Origin: Lawsonibacter faecis | GTDB lineage: Bacteria; Bacillota; Clostridia; Oscillospirales; Oscillospiraceae | DNA: 64,000 bases | Assembly: GCF_014287675.1 (NCBI RefSeq) | Contig: NZ_JACOPQ010000001.1 | Coordinates: 372,001 to 436,000, forward strand | Reading direction: 5' to 3' | Shown here: piece by piece, positions 17,131 through 24,826 of the stretch | How the letters are laid out: each line of letters starts with the position of its first letter | Numbering within the stretch: position 1 is the first letter of the stretch | Translations under genes and position numbers: made by a program | The notes under the pieces: generated by a model | The model's database searches: none | What the model was told of the DNA's origin: nothing | Seen by the model: only the letters and a program-made list of their open reading frames with translations

Positions 17131-17295
17131 GAAACGTGAAAAATACAAAAGCGGGGCGGGCCGCGTGGTAAACGGAAGTCAAGCGTCCCGGGCGGCCGGC
17201 TTCCACCGATGCCTTGCCGGCGGACCTATCCGGCCCCCGCAAACCTCCTTATTACCTGCAGAAACCCGCCTCCGCTTTCTCATTTTTCACGTTTC
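17131..17295. repeat. Inverted repeat with 24-base arms
   Basis: The arm at 17131-17154 (GAAACGTGAAAAATACAAAA then GCGG) and the arm at 17272-17295 (CCGCTTTCTCATTTTTCACG then TTTC) match at 21 of 24 positions when paired, with about 117 bases between. No reading frame lies inside. Apart from this and the promoter, the 16973-17324 gap shows nothing. It could be a miniature inverted-repeat element. Confidence 0.55.
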
Positions 17296-17324
17296 AACTT
17301 TGCCCTCCCCCGTTTTTCCCGCCG

Positions 17325-17642
17325 CTAATCCCGCTGTCTCGTGGACAGCATCGCCGCCGTCAGCGCGTTGACCGCCCCCAGCAGATCACACAGGAGCTGG
17401 TTTTGCGCACAGGACAGTTCCACCAGCTGCTCCAGCAGGGACTGGGTCTCCTCCCCCTGGCAGGGTGCGCAGATGCCGCAGCCGGCGGTGCCCGGCACGG
17501 CGTTTGGGCTTATGTAGCGTCTCATGGGGACGTCCTCTTCCATGGTCTCCATGCTGGTGCGGACTTCAAGGGTGGCCTCCCGAATCGCGGCGGCCATAGC
17601 CGCAGGGTCTCTCTGCCGGGAGGCACGCCTACAATTTGCCAT
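17325..17642 (-). CDS. Small cysteine-containing hypothetical protein
   Basis: A 105-residue protein that I cannot assign. It has a CGICAPC cysteine cluster near residues 55-61 and further cysteines in ELSCAQNQLLCDLLG, in a predicted amphipathic C-terminal helix. ATG 17642 follows GGAG. It is divergent from the CRP-like gene. Metal or redox binding by the CxxCxxC cluster is conceivable but unproven. Confidence 0.6.
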   Translation of the reverse strand: MANCRRASRQRDPAAMAAAIREATLEVRTSMETMEEDVPMRRYISPNAVPGTAGCGICAPCQGEETQSLLEQLVELSCAQNQLLCDLLGAVNALTAAMLSTRQRD

Positions 17643-17728
17643 AACATCATCTCCAATCTTTGCCCCATTCTATGCGCGGACGTTCTGCCGCGTCACCGTG
17701 GCGCGGCAAAATATTCCTATAAAACAAC

Positions 17729-17757
17729 TTGACTTTTATCGGAAAAGCGTTTAAGCT
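17729..17757 (+). promoter_or_regulatory. Promoter of the CRP/FNR-like gene
   Basis: TTGACT (17729-17734), 17 bases, TAAGCT (17752-17757). The start codon is 41 bases downstream. Confidence 0.5.
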
Positions 17758-17798
17758 CAATCTGTCTCATTTGATACAGTTTTTAAGGAGGGATGTCC

Positions 17799-18461
17799 AT
17801 GGCCCAGTTGAACCCGGAGGAGCTGACGCTGCTGCGGGGTGTGTTTCTCTTTCAGGGGGCGGAGGCCCTGGCCGACGCCGCAGCAGCGGATCCCCGCTGC
17901 CAAATCGCCGTGGCCGGGCGGGGGCAGATCATCTACGCCCCCCACCAGTTCCAGCACAGCCTGGGGGTCCTTCTCTCCGGCCGGGTCCAGGTGAGCAAGG
18001 GGGAGCTGCTGGTGAGCAGCCTGGGCCCGGGGGATCTCTTCGGCGCGGCCGCCCTCTTCAACGACCGGGAGGACTATGCCACCACCCTCACAGCCCGTGC
18101 CTCCTGCCGCCTCCTCTTCTTCCCCCAGGAGCAGGTGGCCGGTCTGCTGGAGGCCCACCCCGGGCTGGCCCGGAACTATATCCGCTATCTCTCCGGACGC
18201 ATCCGATTTCTCGACCGGAAGATCGAGGGTCTCATTGCGGGCAGCGCCGAGCGCAGACTGGCCCAATATCTGCTGGAGCGGCAGGCGGACGGCGCGGTGG
18301 TCCTGGACTGCTCGGTGACCGGCCTGGCCGGGCGGCTCAACGTGAGCCGCGCCTCCCTCTACCGGGCGCTGGACTCCCTGGCCGCCGCCGGCGCCATCGA
18401 GAAAAATGGCCGCACTGTCCGAATTTTGGACAGTGCCGGGCTGGACAGCCTCCCCCACTGA
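17799..18461 (+). CDS. Crp/Fnr-family transcriptional regulator
   Basis: About 220 residues. The N-terminal cyclic-nucleotide-binding-like beta roll includes LLSGRVQVSKGELLVSSLGP and GDLFGAAALFN. The C-terminal winged helix has TGLAGRLNVSRASLYRALDS as recognition region. No N-terminal Fe-S cysteine cluster is seen, so it is not a canonical FNR. ATG 17799 is preferred over 17793 because AAGGAGG is seven bases upstream. It is followed closely by an ABC importer operon and probably regulates it in response to an unknown ligand or redox signal. Confidence 0.85.
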   Translation: MAQLNPEELTLLRGVFLFQGAEALADAAAADPRCQIAVAGRGQIIYAPHQFQHSLGVLLSGRVQVSKGELLVSSLGPGDLFGAAALFNDREDYATTLTARASCRLLFFPQEQVAGLLEAHPGLARNYIRYLSGRIRFLDRKIEGLIAGSAERRLAQYLLERQADGAVVLDCSVTGLAGRLNVSRASLYRALDSLAAAGAIEKNGRTVRILDSAGLDSLPH

Positions 18462-18559
18462 CTGCGCCGGGGCAGAGCCCGCCCCTCCCGCCCTTCCCCC
18501 GCCGGAGGAGGGCGTTCCCCGTCCCATTTTAAATTCTACTCAGGAAGGACTTGACCACC

Positions 18560-19645
18560 ATGAAAAAATCCCGTCTTCTCGCCCTTGGCCTGGCGCTGGC
18601 TCTCACACTGTCCATCGCAGGCTGCACCAAGACGCCCACCCCCTCTCCCAGCGCCTCCGCAAACCCCGCTCCGACCGGGAGCGTCTCCCCCAGCCCCACT
18701 CCCACCCCCACGCCGACGCCCTCCGCCACACCGGACGATACCGCCGACCGCCCCGCGGTCAATCTGGCCGTCCTCAAGGGCAATACCGGCATGAGTGCCG
18801 TGAAGCTCCTCGCCGATAACGAGGCCGGGACCACCGTCAACGACTATGCCGTGACCCTGGCCGCCGACCCCACCGAGGTGAACAGCAAGCTCATCAACGG
18901 CGACATCGATATTGCCGCCCTGCCCACCAACGTGGCCGCCACCCTGTTCAACAAGACCGAGGGCGGCGTGCAGATAATCGCGCTGTGCGGCCTGGGCGTG
19001 CTCTATATGCTGGAAAACGGCGATACCGTCCACTCCTTCGCCGACCTGGCGGGCAAGACCATCTATGCTCCCGCCAACGCCCAAGGCGCCAATCCCGAGT
19101 ATGTCCTCAACTATCTGCTGGAGCAAAACGGCCTCACCCCCGGCGCCGACGTGACCGTCGAGTGGAAGGACAGCGACGAGCTCAGCGCCCTTCTGGCCTC
19201 CGGGGACGTGGACCTCGCCATGATGCCCGTCCCCGCCGCCACCGCCGTGACCATCAAAAACCCCGACGTGCGCTTCGCCCTGGACTTCACAGCGGAGTGG
19301 AAGGCCGTCAACTCCGACAGCCAGCTCACCATGAGCTGCCTGGTGGTCCGCACGGAGTTCGCCCGGGAGCACCCCCAGGTGGTGGACGATTTTCTCACCG
19401 AGTACGCCGCCTCCATCGACTACGTGAAGAACAACGTGGACGCCGCCGCCGAGCTGGTGGCCCAGTACGGCATCACCCCCAGCGCCGCGGTCGCCAAGGC
19501 GGCCATTCCCCAGATCAACCTGGTGTACATCTCCGGGGCCGACATCCGGGATACCATCAACGGCTATTTCGACGTGCTCTGGCAGGCGAACCCGAAATCG
19601 ATTGGAGGCTTCGTCCCTGATGACTCCTTCTACTACATCCCCTGA
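18560..19645 (+). CDS. NitT/TauT-type ABC transporter substrate-binding lipoprotein
   Basis: About 361 residues. A signal peptide ends in the lipobox SIAGC, followed by a Pro/Ser/Thr linker (about residues 25-65). The periplasmic-binding fold of the SsuA/ThiY/NMT1 type follows, with KLINGDIDIAALPTNVAA and LNYLLEQNGLTPGADV. It binds a small organic ligand (sulfonate, nitrate-like or pyrimidine) outside the membrane; which one cannot be read from sequence. The next gene starts inside its last codons, indicating an operon. Confidence 0.86.
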   Translation: MKKSRLLALGLALALTLSIAGCTKTPTPSPSASANPAPTGSVSPSPTPTPTPTPSATPDDTADRPAVNLAVLKGNTGMSAVKLLADNEAGTTVNDYAVTLAADPTEVNSKLINGDIDIAALPTNVAATLFNKTEGGVQIIALCGLGVLYMLENGDTVHSFADLAGKTIYAPANAQGANPEYVLNYLLEQNGLTPGADVTVEWKDSDELSALLASGDVDLAMMPVPAATAVTIKNPDVRFALDFTAEWKAVNSDSQLTMSCLVVRTEFAREHPQVVDDFLTEYAASIDYVKNNVDAAAELVAQYGITPSAAVAKAAIPQINLVYISGADIRDTINGYFDVLWQANPKSIGGFVPDDSFYYIP

Positions 19646-20486
19646 GCATCCGAATACCAAGGGCAATCCCGCCCCGCATAAATTACTGCGGGTATTGCTC
19701 CCCATGGCCTTCTGGCTGCTGATATGGCAGTTGGGGGCCATGTGGGTGGGCCGCGCCGCCATCCGTTCCGCCTGGGCCGCGGGGGACTCCGCCGCACTGC
19801 TGGACGCGGTGCTCCGGGGCAAGGAGCTCTTTCTCCCCGGACCCGCCGCCGTCCTGCGCTCCCTGGGCACGCTGGCGGGCACCGCCTTCTTCTGGCAGTC
19901 GGCCCTCCTCTCCCTGGAGCGCATCTTCGCCGGCTTCCTGGCCGGGGCGGTCCTGGGGGCTGTTCTGGCGGTGTTCTGCGCAGCCTTCCGCTGGGCGGAC
20001 GCGCTTCTCTCACCCGCTGTGGCGGTCATCCGCGCCACCCCCGTGGCCTCCTTTATCATTCTGCTCCTCCTGTGGGTTGCCACGAACCGGGTCCCCACCG
20101 TCTGCTCCGCCCTGATGGTCCTCCCGGTGGTGTGGGGCAATGTGCGCAAGGGCGTCGGCGAGACCGACCCCCTCCTGCTGGAGGCCGCCCGGGCCTACCG
20201 TTTTACGGCCTGGAAGACGGTCCGGCTGGTCTATGTCCCCTCAGTTCTGCCCTACTTCGCCAGCGGCTGCTCCACCGCCCTGGGCCTGGCCTGGAAGGCG
20301 GGGATCGCCGCCGAGGTGCTGTGCCTGCCCAAGACCGCCATCGGAACCCAGATTTTTAATTCCAAGCGCTACCTGGAGACCCCTGACCTCTTCGCCTGGA
20401 CCCTGGTGGTCCTCCTGCTCAGCTTTCTGCTGGACCGGGTCTTCGGCGCGCTCTTTCACCGTATGGAGAGGGGGCGGCGCGGATGA
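19620..20486 (+). CDS. NitT/TauT-type ABC transporter permease
   Basis: About 288 residues with five to six hydrophobic helices and the BPD_transp_1 EAA-like loop (EAARAYRFTAWKTVRLVYVP) followed by GLAWKAGIAAEVL. ATG 19620 overlaps the binding-protein gene by 26 bases, with GGAGG 11 bases upstream. It pairs with the ATPase that follows, with a 4-base overlap. Confidence 0.88.
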   Translation: MTPSTTSPEHPNTKGNPAPHKLLRVLLPMAFWLLIWQLGAMWVGRAAIRSAWAAGDSAALLDAVLRGKELFLPGPAAVLRSLGTLAGTAFFWQSALLSLERIFAGFLAGAVLGAVLAVFCAAFRWADALLSPAVAVIRATPVASFIILLLLWVATNRVPTVCSALMVLPVVWGNVRKGVGETDPLLLEAARAYRFTAWKTVRLVYVPSVLPYFASGCSTALGLAWKAGIAAEVLCLPKTAIGTQIFNSKRYLETPDLFAWTLVVLLLSFLLDRVFGALFHRMERGRRG

Positions 20487-21064
20487 CCCTTGCCGTTGAG
20501 AATCTGACCGTCCGCTTCGGAGAGAAGACCGTACTGGACCGCTTTTCCCTCTCGCTCCCCCTCAGCGGCGTCACTGCCCTCTCCGCCCCCTCCGGCTCGG
20601 GCAAGACCACTCTGCTGCGGGTGCTGGGCGGCCTTCAGGCGGGCGGCGGCGTGGTGGAGGGCGTCGCCCCCGGCCGCACCGCCTTCCTCTTTCAGGAGGA
20701 CCGGCTCCTCCCCTGGCGCACCGTGGGGGAGCACATCTCCGACGTTCTCCCCAGGGAGCGGCGCACCGAGGTCTCCCGCTGGCTGGAGCTGGCGGAGCTG
20801 GAGGGCGAGGCGGACTCCTGGCCCGCCGCCCTCTCAGGCGGCATGGGCCGGCGGCTGGCTCTGGCCCGGGTCCTGGCCCTGGGCGGGGAGCTCTATTTGC
20901 TGGACGAGCCCTTCGCCGGGGTGGACGCCCCCCGGGCCGAGCGGATCTTAAAGCGCATCCGCGCCCTGGGCGTCCCCGTCCTCCTGGCCAGCCATGAGGC
21001 GCATATCCTCTCTCTGGCCGACCGGGTGGTCCGTCTGGACGGCCCGCCCCTCCGGGTCATATAG
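20483..21064 (+). CDS. NitT/TauT-type ABC transporter ATP-binding protein
   Basis: A 193-residue, rather short ATPase. Walker A is SAPSGSGKTT (about residues 34-43), Q-loop FLFQEDRLLPWR, signature LSGGMGRRLALAR and Walker B LYLLDEP followed by H-loop SHEA. ATG overlaps the permease stop (ATGA). The missing C-terminal extension seen in SsuB/TauB suggests a minimal ATPase, still with all catalytic motifs. Confidence 0.9.
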   Translation: MTLAVENLTVRFGEKTVLDRFSLSLPLSGVTALSAPSGSGKTTLLRVLGGLQAGGGVVEGVAPGRTAFLFQEDRLLPWRTVGEHISDVLPRERRTEVSRWLELAELEGEADSWPAALSGGMGRRLALARVLALGGELYLLDEPFAGVDAPRAERILKRIRALGVPVLLASHEAHILSLADRVVRLDGPPLRVI

Positions 21065-21065
21065 C

Positions 21066-21111
21066 GCAAAAGCGCGGCCCGCACGAGAGATCGTGCGGGC
21101 CGCGCTTTTGC
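21066..21111. terminator. Bidirectional terminator
   Basis: Perfect 21-base arms (21066-21086, 21091-21111), GAGA loop, flanked by CAAAA/TTTTG. It ends the ABC importer operon and the convergent SLH/M15 gene. Confidence 0.88.
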
Positions 21112-21164
21112 CTTTCTTTGCCTTCCCCGTAAAGGGAGGCGGGGCGGTCCACAGGCCGGCCGCC

Positions 21165-22385
21165 CTACACCCCCAGATAGGAGAAATGCATGTAGTCCCT
21201 GTTGGTCGGCCAGGCGTTCCCGCCCCAGGAGTACCCATAGGAACGAAAAATCCGCACCACGCTGCCGTCCTCGGGGATGGACCAGGGGTCCTCCCCGGGG
21301 GTCCAGTGGCTCCCGGCTCCCACCCGTCCGTCGGGGTAGACCTGATAGTTCTCATTTGCGTTGATGTCAACGGCCGTACCGCAGTTATGCTCCCCGGTGG
21401 CGGAGGCCCCGCGCCAGGCGTACCCTTCAACGGAGTAGATGGGGAACTGCTCCGGGTCGTTGTAGATCTCCGTAAAAACCGCCGTCATATCGTCGGCAAT
21501 CGCGGCGTGCACGGTAAAGGTAATCGTGCTCCCCGTCTTCTCCCCGGTCTCCCGGCTGAGCTTCCAAACCGGCACGGTGACCTGCGTCATATTGGCACCG
21601 GCCTCCTCCTCCGTGGCGTAGCGGCTCTGCTGCGCGGTGCCGAAGAGCCGCGTCAGCTTCTCGTCGTTGCTTCCCAGCTCCCGCAGGCCGTCCCCCGGCT
21701 GAACGCTTACCGGCGGCAGCTCGCCGCTCTGGCCCCACGCCCCGGAATTCTCCGGCGCGGTCTGTCCGGTCCCTGTCTCCGTCCGGTCCAGGGCCCGCAT
21801 GAGGAGCACCGCCCCCGCGCCCCGGGTCAGGCTCTCCCCGCCGCCGAAGCTGCCGTCCTCCCTGCCCGTCACGATCCCACGGGCGTAGCACTGGAGCACC
21901 GGCCCCCGGTAGGTCTCCGGCATGTCGTCCAAATCGGAGATCTCCGCCAGATCGACGTCCACCTTCGTCAGGCTCAGCCCCTTTACATTCCTCAGCACGC
22001 GGTCCAGCAGCACGGCCGTCTCCTGCCGGGTGACGGGGCGGTCCAGGCTCCCCCCGGTCACGCTCAGGAAATCCCCCTGCTGCACCACGCCCACCGCCTC
22101 CGCGCCCCGCAGGGCCCCTGCGGCCCAGTGCTCGGCGTCGGAGGAGGTCTGGAGGGCGCCGGGGTAGAAGGCCCGGCCCATCAGTGTGAGCCACTCCCCC
22201 CAGGAGAGGGGCGCGTCAGGCCGCATGGAGCCGTCGGGCAGGCCGGTCATCAGTTTGCATTCCACCGCCCGGCTCATGTCGGCATAGGCCCAGTGCCCGC
22301 TCGGCAGGTCGGTATATGCGGCGGCAAACGGGGTCGTTCCCGCCAGAAAGAGCAGGAGCAGCAGGACGGATGCGGCTTTCTTCAC
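21165..22385 (-). CDS. SLH-domain protein with M15-type D,D-/L,D-carboxypeptidase domain
   Basis: A 406-residue secreted protein: Sec signal peptide (residues 1-23, ...PFAAA), about three S-layer homology repeats (YTDLPSGHWAYADMSRAVE; then one around residues 80-120; then YARGIVTGREDGSFGGGESL), a linker, and a C-terminal M15-like zinc peptidase. The peptidase motifs are HNCGTAVDINANENY, with His and Asp ligands, and GGNAWPTNRDYMHF, with the third ligand His. It probably trims peptidoglycan stem peptides while attached to the wall through SLH domains. Confidence 0.88.
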   Translation of the reverse strand: MKKAASVLLLLLFLAGTTPFAAAYTDLPSGHWAYADMSRAVECKLMTGLPDGSMRPDAPLSWGEWLTLMGRAFYPGALQTSSDAEHWAAGALRGAEAVGVVQQGDFLSVTGGSLDRPVTRQETAVLLDRVLRNVKGLSLTKVDVDLAEISDLDDMPETYRGPVLQCYARGIVTGREDGSFGGGESLTRGAGAVLLMRALDRTETGTGQTAPENSGAWGQSGELPPVSVQPGDGLRELGSNDEKLTRLFGTAQQSRYATEEEAGANMTQVTVPVWKLSRETGEKTGSTITFTVHAAIADDMTAVFTEIYNDPEQFPIYSVEGYAWRGASATGEHNCGTAVDINANENYQVYPDGRVGAGSHWTPGEDPWSIPEDGSVVRIFRSYGYSWGGNAWPTNRDYMHFSYLGV

Positions 22386-22531
22386 GGCGGGGGCCCCCTT
22401 TTCGCCTCATTTTCCCCATTGTACCGCAATTTTCACGCTTTTGGAACGGTTTTCTCAGTTATTTTACAAAAAGCGGAGCGCGGCGTGTTATTTTCACGCC
22501 GCGCCCCGTCCCTATTTTTCCAGCTCCGGTT

Positions 22532-23332
22532 TCACCGCTTTTTCCGCCGGCACACCAGCGGAATCAAAACGGCGGTGCCCGCCACCACCAGTACCACCAG
22601 GGCCGCCGCCACCCAGGGGATAACGTTCGCCGGCGCGGGTATCTCCTCCGCCGTGGGCACCAGCCCCGTGACGGGCAGGACCGTCTCATCGGCAGCCAGC
22701 TCTGTGTTGGCGGGGTCGCTGAGGCAGATCCAGACGTTGCGGCTGCCCATCACATAGCCCGTAAAGCCCCAGAACAGGCCCGCGCCGTCCACATAGCACT
22801 TCTGAAAAGCCTCCGCGGGGGTGACGTTGTTGGTAAACCAGTTGGCCGGGCACGCATCGTAGTCCATTTCGCCGGAGCCGGGGAAGGTCCACAAAACCAC
22901 TGTCTCCAGGCCGTCGAAGGCGTGGTCGTAGGCGCTGTCGTAGGGGACGAACTCATCCCCATGAGCCTCCTCGAAGGAGAGGTAGTCGGGCACCACCACG
23001 GTCTCGCTCACCCTGAACCAGCCCCAGTCCCCTTCGTACTCCGCGCCGCCCCAGAGTACGCCGCCGGGGGCGGTGTAGAGCCAGGTGCAGCCCAGGACCT
23101 CGCCGTTGGGCAGATTGACCACCTGGGCCGTGGAGCCGGGGGCTTTCCACAGCGTCAGATACCCGTCCGGGCCGTTGGCCGTGTACCGGCGGAAGAGATA
23201 CTCGCACTCCTCCCGGTGGGACTCGTAGAAGCTGTCCCCCTGAGGCTCCCAGATCACGTCGGCCGTCGCCGCCGGAACCAGCAGGGCGGCGCAGCAGAGG
23301 AGCGCGCACAGCAGACGAAGGGTCTTTTTCAT
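22532..23332 (-). CDS. Secreted membrane-anchored protein of unknown function
   Basis: A 266-residue protein: signal peptide (residues 1-24), an extracellular Trp/Tyr-rich domain containing possible SH3-like or beta-sheet segments (WKAPGSTAQVVNLPNGEVLG), then VLPVTG, about 20 residues, a C-terminal transmembrane helix and an RRKKR tail. LPVTG resembles a sortase motif, but the spacing to the helix is longer than usual. ATG 23332 follows a purine-rich AAGGAGG. Function not recognised. Confidence 0.7.
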   Translation of the reverse strand: MKKTLRLLCALLCCAALLVPAATADVIWEPQGDSFYESHREECEYLFRRYTANGPDGYLTLWKAPGSTAQVVNLPNGEVLGCTWLYTAPGGVLWGGAEYEGDWGWFRVSETVVVPDYLSFEEAHGDEFVPYDSAYDHAFDGLETVVLWTFPGSGEMDYDACPANWFTNNVTPAEAFQKCYVDGAGLFWGFTGYVMGSRNVWICLSDPANTELAADETVLPVTGLVPTAEEIPAPANVIPWVAAALVVLVVAGTAVLIPLVCRRKKR

Positions 23333-23364
23333 TTTGGTTTCCTCCTTACAATACTGATTGGCCG

Positions 23365-23679
23365 CTAAAAAAGCAGATTCAGCAGAACACCGGCCGAGTA
23401 GGACAGTAAATTGGCCGCCAGGGCCAGGGCCCAGGGCCTGCGGATGTCCGCGCCGAAGCGGCTGTAGTAGAAGCCCTCCGCCCCGACGGCGGCGGCCTCC
23501 AGCGCAGCGGTGAGCCAGACCGCCGGGAACAGGGTGTGGAGAAGGACCACGGCGGGGTTGGTGAGCAGATTCACCAGCACGCACAGCAGCAGATCCCGCC
23601 GCCGCAGCCCCCAGCAAAAGGCCACCGGCACCTCAACCGCCAGGGTGAGCGCCAGGGAGATTGCCAGTATGGAAATCAC
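23365..23679 (-). CDS. Small integral membrane protein
   Basis: A 104-residue protein with three to four hydrophobic helices covering most of its length. GTG 23679 overlaps the stop of the MFS gene by four bases (GTGA), so it is probably translated by coupling. No family recognised; the context suggests a membrane accessory of the cluster. Confidence 0.65.
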   Translation of the reverse strand: MISILAISLALTLAVEVPVAFCWGLRRRDLLLCVLVNLLTNPAVVLLHTLFPAVWLTAALEAAAVGAEGFYYSRFGADIRRPWALALAANLLSYSAGVLLNLLF

Positions 23680-24671
23680 GGCTTCACCCTCCCCAGGCCG
23701 AAGAGGAGCGGCGGCAGGGAGACCAGCGCACCCAGGGCGTAGAGGTATTTCCCCGCCAGGGGGAGTGATATGCCCAGGAAGACGGGCAGGAAGCCCAGAA
23801 ACAGCCCGAAGGTGAGCAGGCCGAAGGCAAATCCCTTGGCTCCGGGCAGAAGTCCGGCCGCCCCCCAGAGGGTGAGTGGCATGGTCATGTTGAAGAGAAA
23901 GACCCCCGCGATTCCGGCGGCGGGCACGTCGGCCAGGAGGAACAGGAGCGCCGCCGTCCCCAGGGAAACCGCCGCCGTCCGGCGCAGGCCGAAGCGGTCG
24001 GCCAGCAGGCCGCCCAGGGCCTTGCCCAGCACCAGGGCGGCCACAAGGGGGACGGCGTAGCCGGCCTTCCAGGGGAACTGGGCCGCGAGCCCCAGGTAGG
24101 AGCGCAGAACCACCACCAGCGCCAGGCATATAAGGGCGGCGGGCGCGGCGGAACGGCCGGAGAGCGCCAGGGAGACCGGGGCGTTTCCCGATGCCCTGCA
24201 AAGGCGGAAGATGAGCCCGCCCGCCAGGAGGACGCCCCCCGCAGCCAGTGCGGACGTCGCCGCGCCGCCGCCCGCCAGCAGGCCCCCCAGGAAGATGCCA
24301 AGCGCCCCGGGAGAGACGAAAATACCCAGCGCGCCGCAGCGGGAGGCGCTGCGGTTTAAGGTATCCAGCCCACCGCCCACATGGAAGAGGGCGTTGCCCA
24401 CCCCGGCACAGACCGCGCCGCCGAGGCCGGGAATCAGCCAGGCCAGGGCGCAGGCGCCGCAGCCCAGGGCGGCGACGGCGTGGTTTTTGTCCAGCCGGTC
24501 GGCCAGCAGGCCCACGGGCATCTGGAGGGCGAAGGCGCAGAAATTATAGAGGAGCAGGCACAGCAGCGCGTCCCCCGGGCCGGGACGGATGCGCCCCAGG
24601 AGGAGGAGCGCACAGGAGAAGTCCACCGCGAAATGGGCGGCGGAGTAGATGAAAAGCCGTGTCCGGGCCAT
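23676..24671 (-). CDS. MFS transporter (Fsr-like, short form)
   Basis: A 331-residue hydrophobic protein with about ten helices. HFAVDFSCA in helix 1 and PVGLLADRLDKNH (the MFS loop 2-3 motif) support the major facilitator superfamily, closest in feel to fosmidomycin-resistance-like exporters. ADRFGLRRT is the second-half equivalent. It is shorter than the usual ~400 residues. Substrate unknown. Confidence 0.78.
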   Translation of the reverse strand: MARTRLFIYSAAHFAVDFSCALLLLGRIRPGPGDALLCLLLYNFCAFALQMPVGLLADRLDKNHAVAALGCGACALAWLIPGLGGAVCAGVGNALFHVGGGLDTLNRSASRCGALGIFVSPGALGIFLGGLLAGGGAATSALAAGGVLLAGGLIFRLCRASGNAPVSLALSGRSAAPAALICLALVVVLRSYLGLAAQFPWKAGYAVPLVAALVLGKALGGLLADRFGLRRTAAVSLGTAALLFLLADVPAAGIAGVFLFNMTMPLTLWGAAGLLPGAKGFAFGLLTFGLFLGFLPVFLGISLPLAGKYLYALGALVSLPPLLFGLGRVKP

Positions 24672-24774
24672 ACCGTTCCCCTCCCTTGTTTTGTTCTTTA
24701 GACGGCGCAGGTGGGAAAAGGTTCCTGGTGGACGGATCTTTTACGGGGTATCATGTCAGCGGCTCCGCCGAACG

Positions 24775-24814
24775 CAGACCACCCCCGGCGGAGGATACCG
24801 CCGGGGGTGGTCTG
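24775..24814. terminator. Terminator after the serine hydrolase gene
   Basis: Perfect 17-base arms (24775-24791, 24798-24814). On minus it follows the serine hydrolase stop at 24827 by 12 bases. There is no long T run. Confidence 0.65.
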
Positions 24815-24826
24815 AACGTTATGCCG

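Noticed and set aside
22532..23332. LPVTG as a true sortase signal
   Set aside because: The motif is ~20 residues from the helix, longer than usual, and no sortase gene is in the window. Kept only as a remark.
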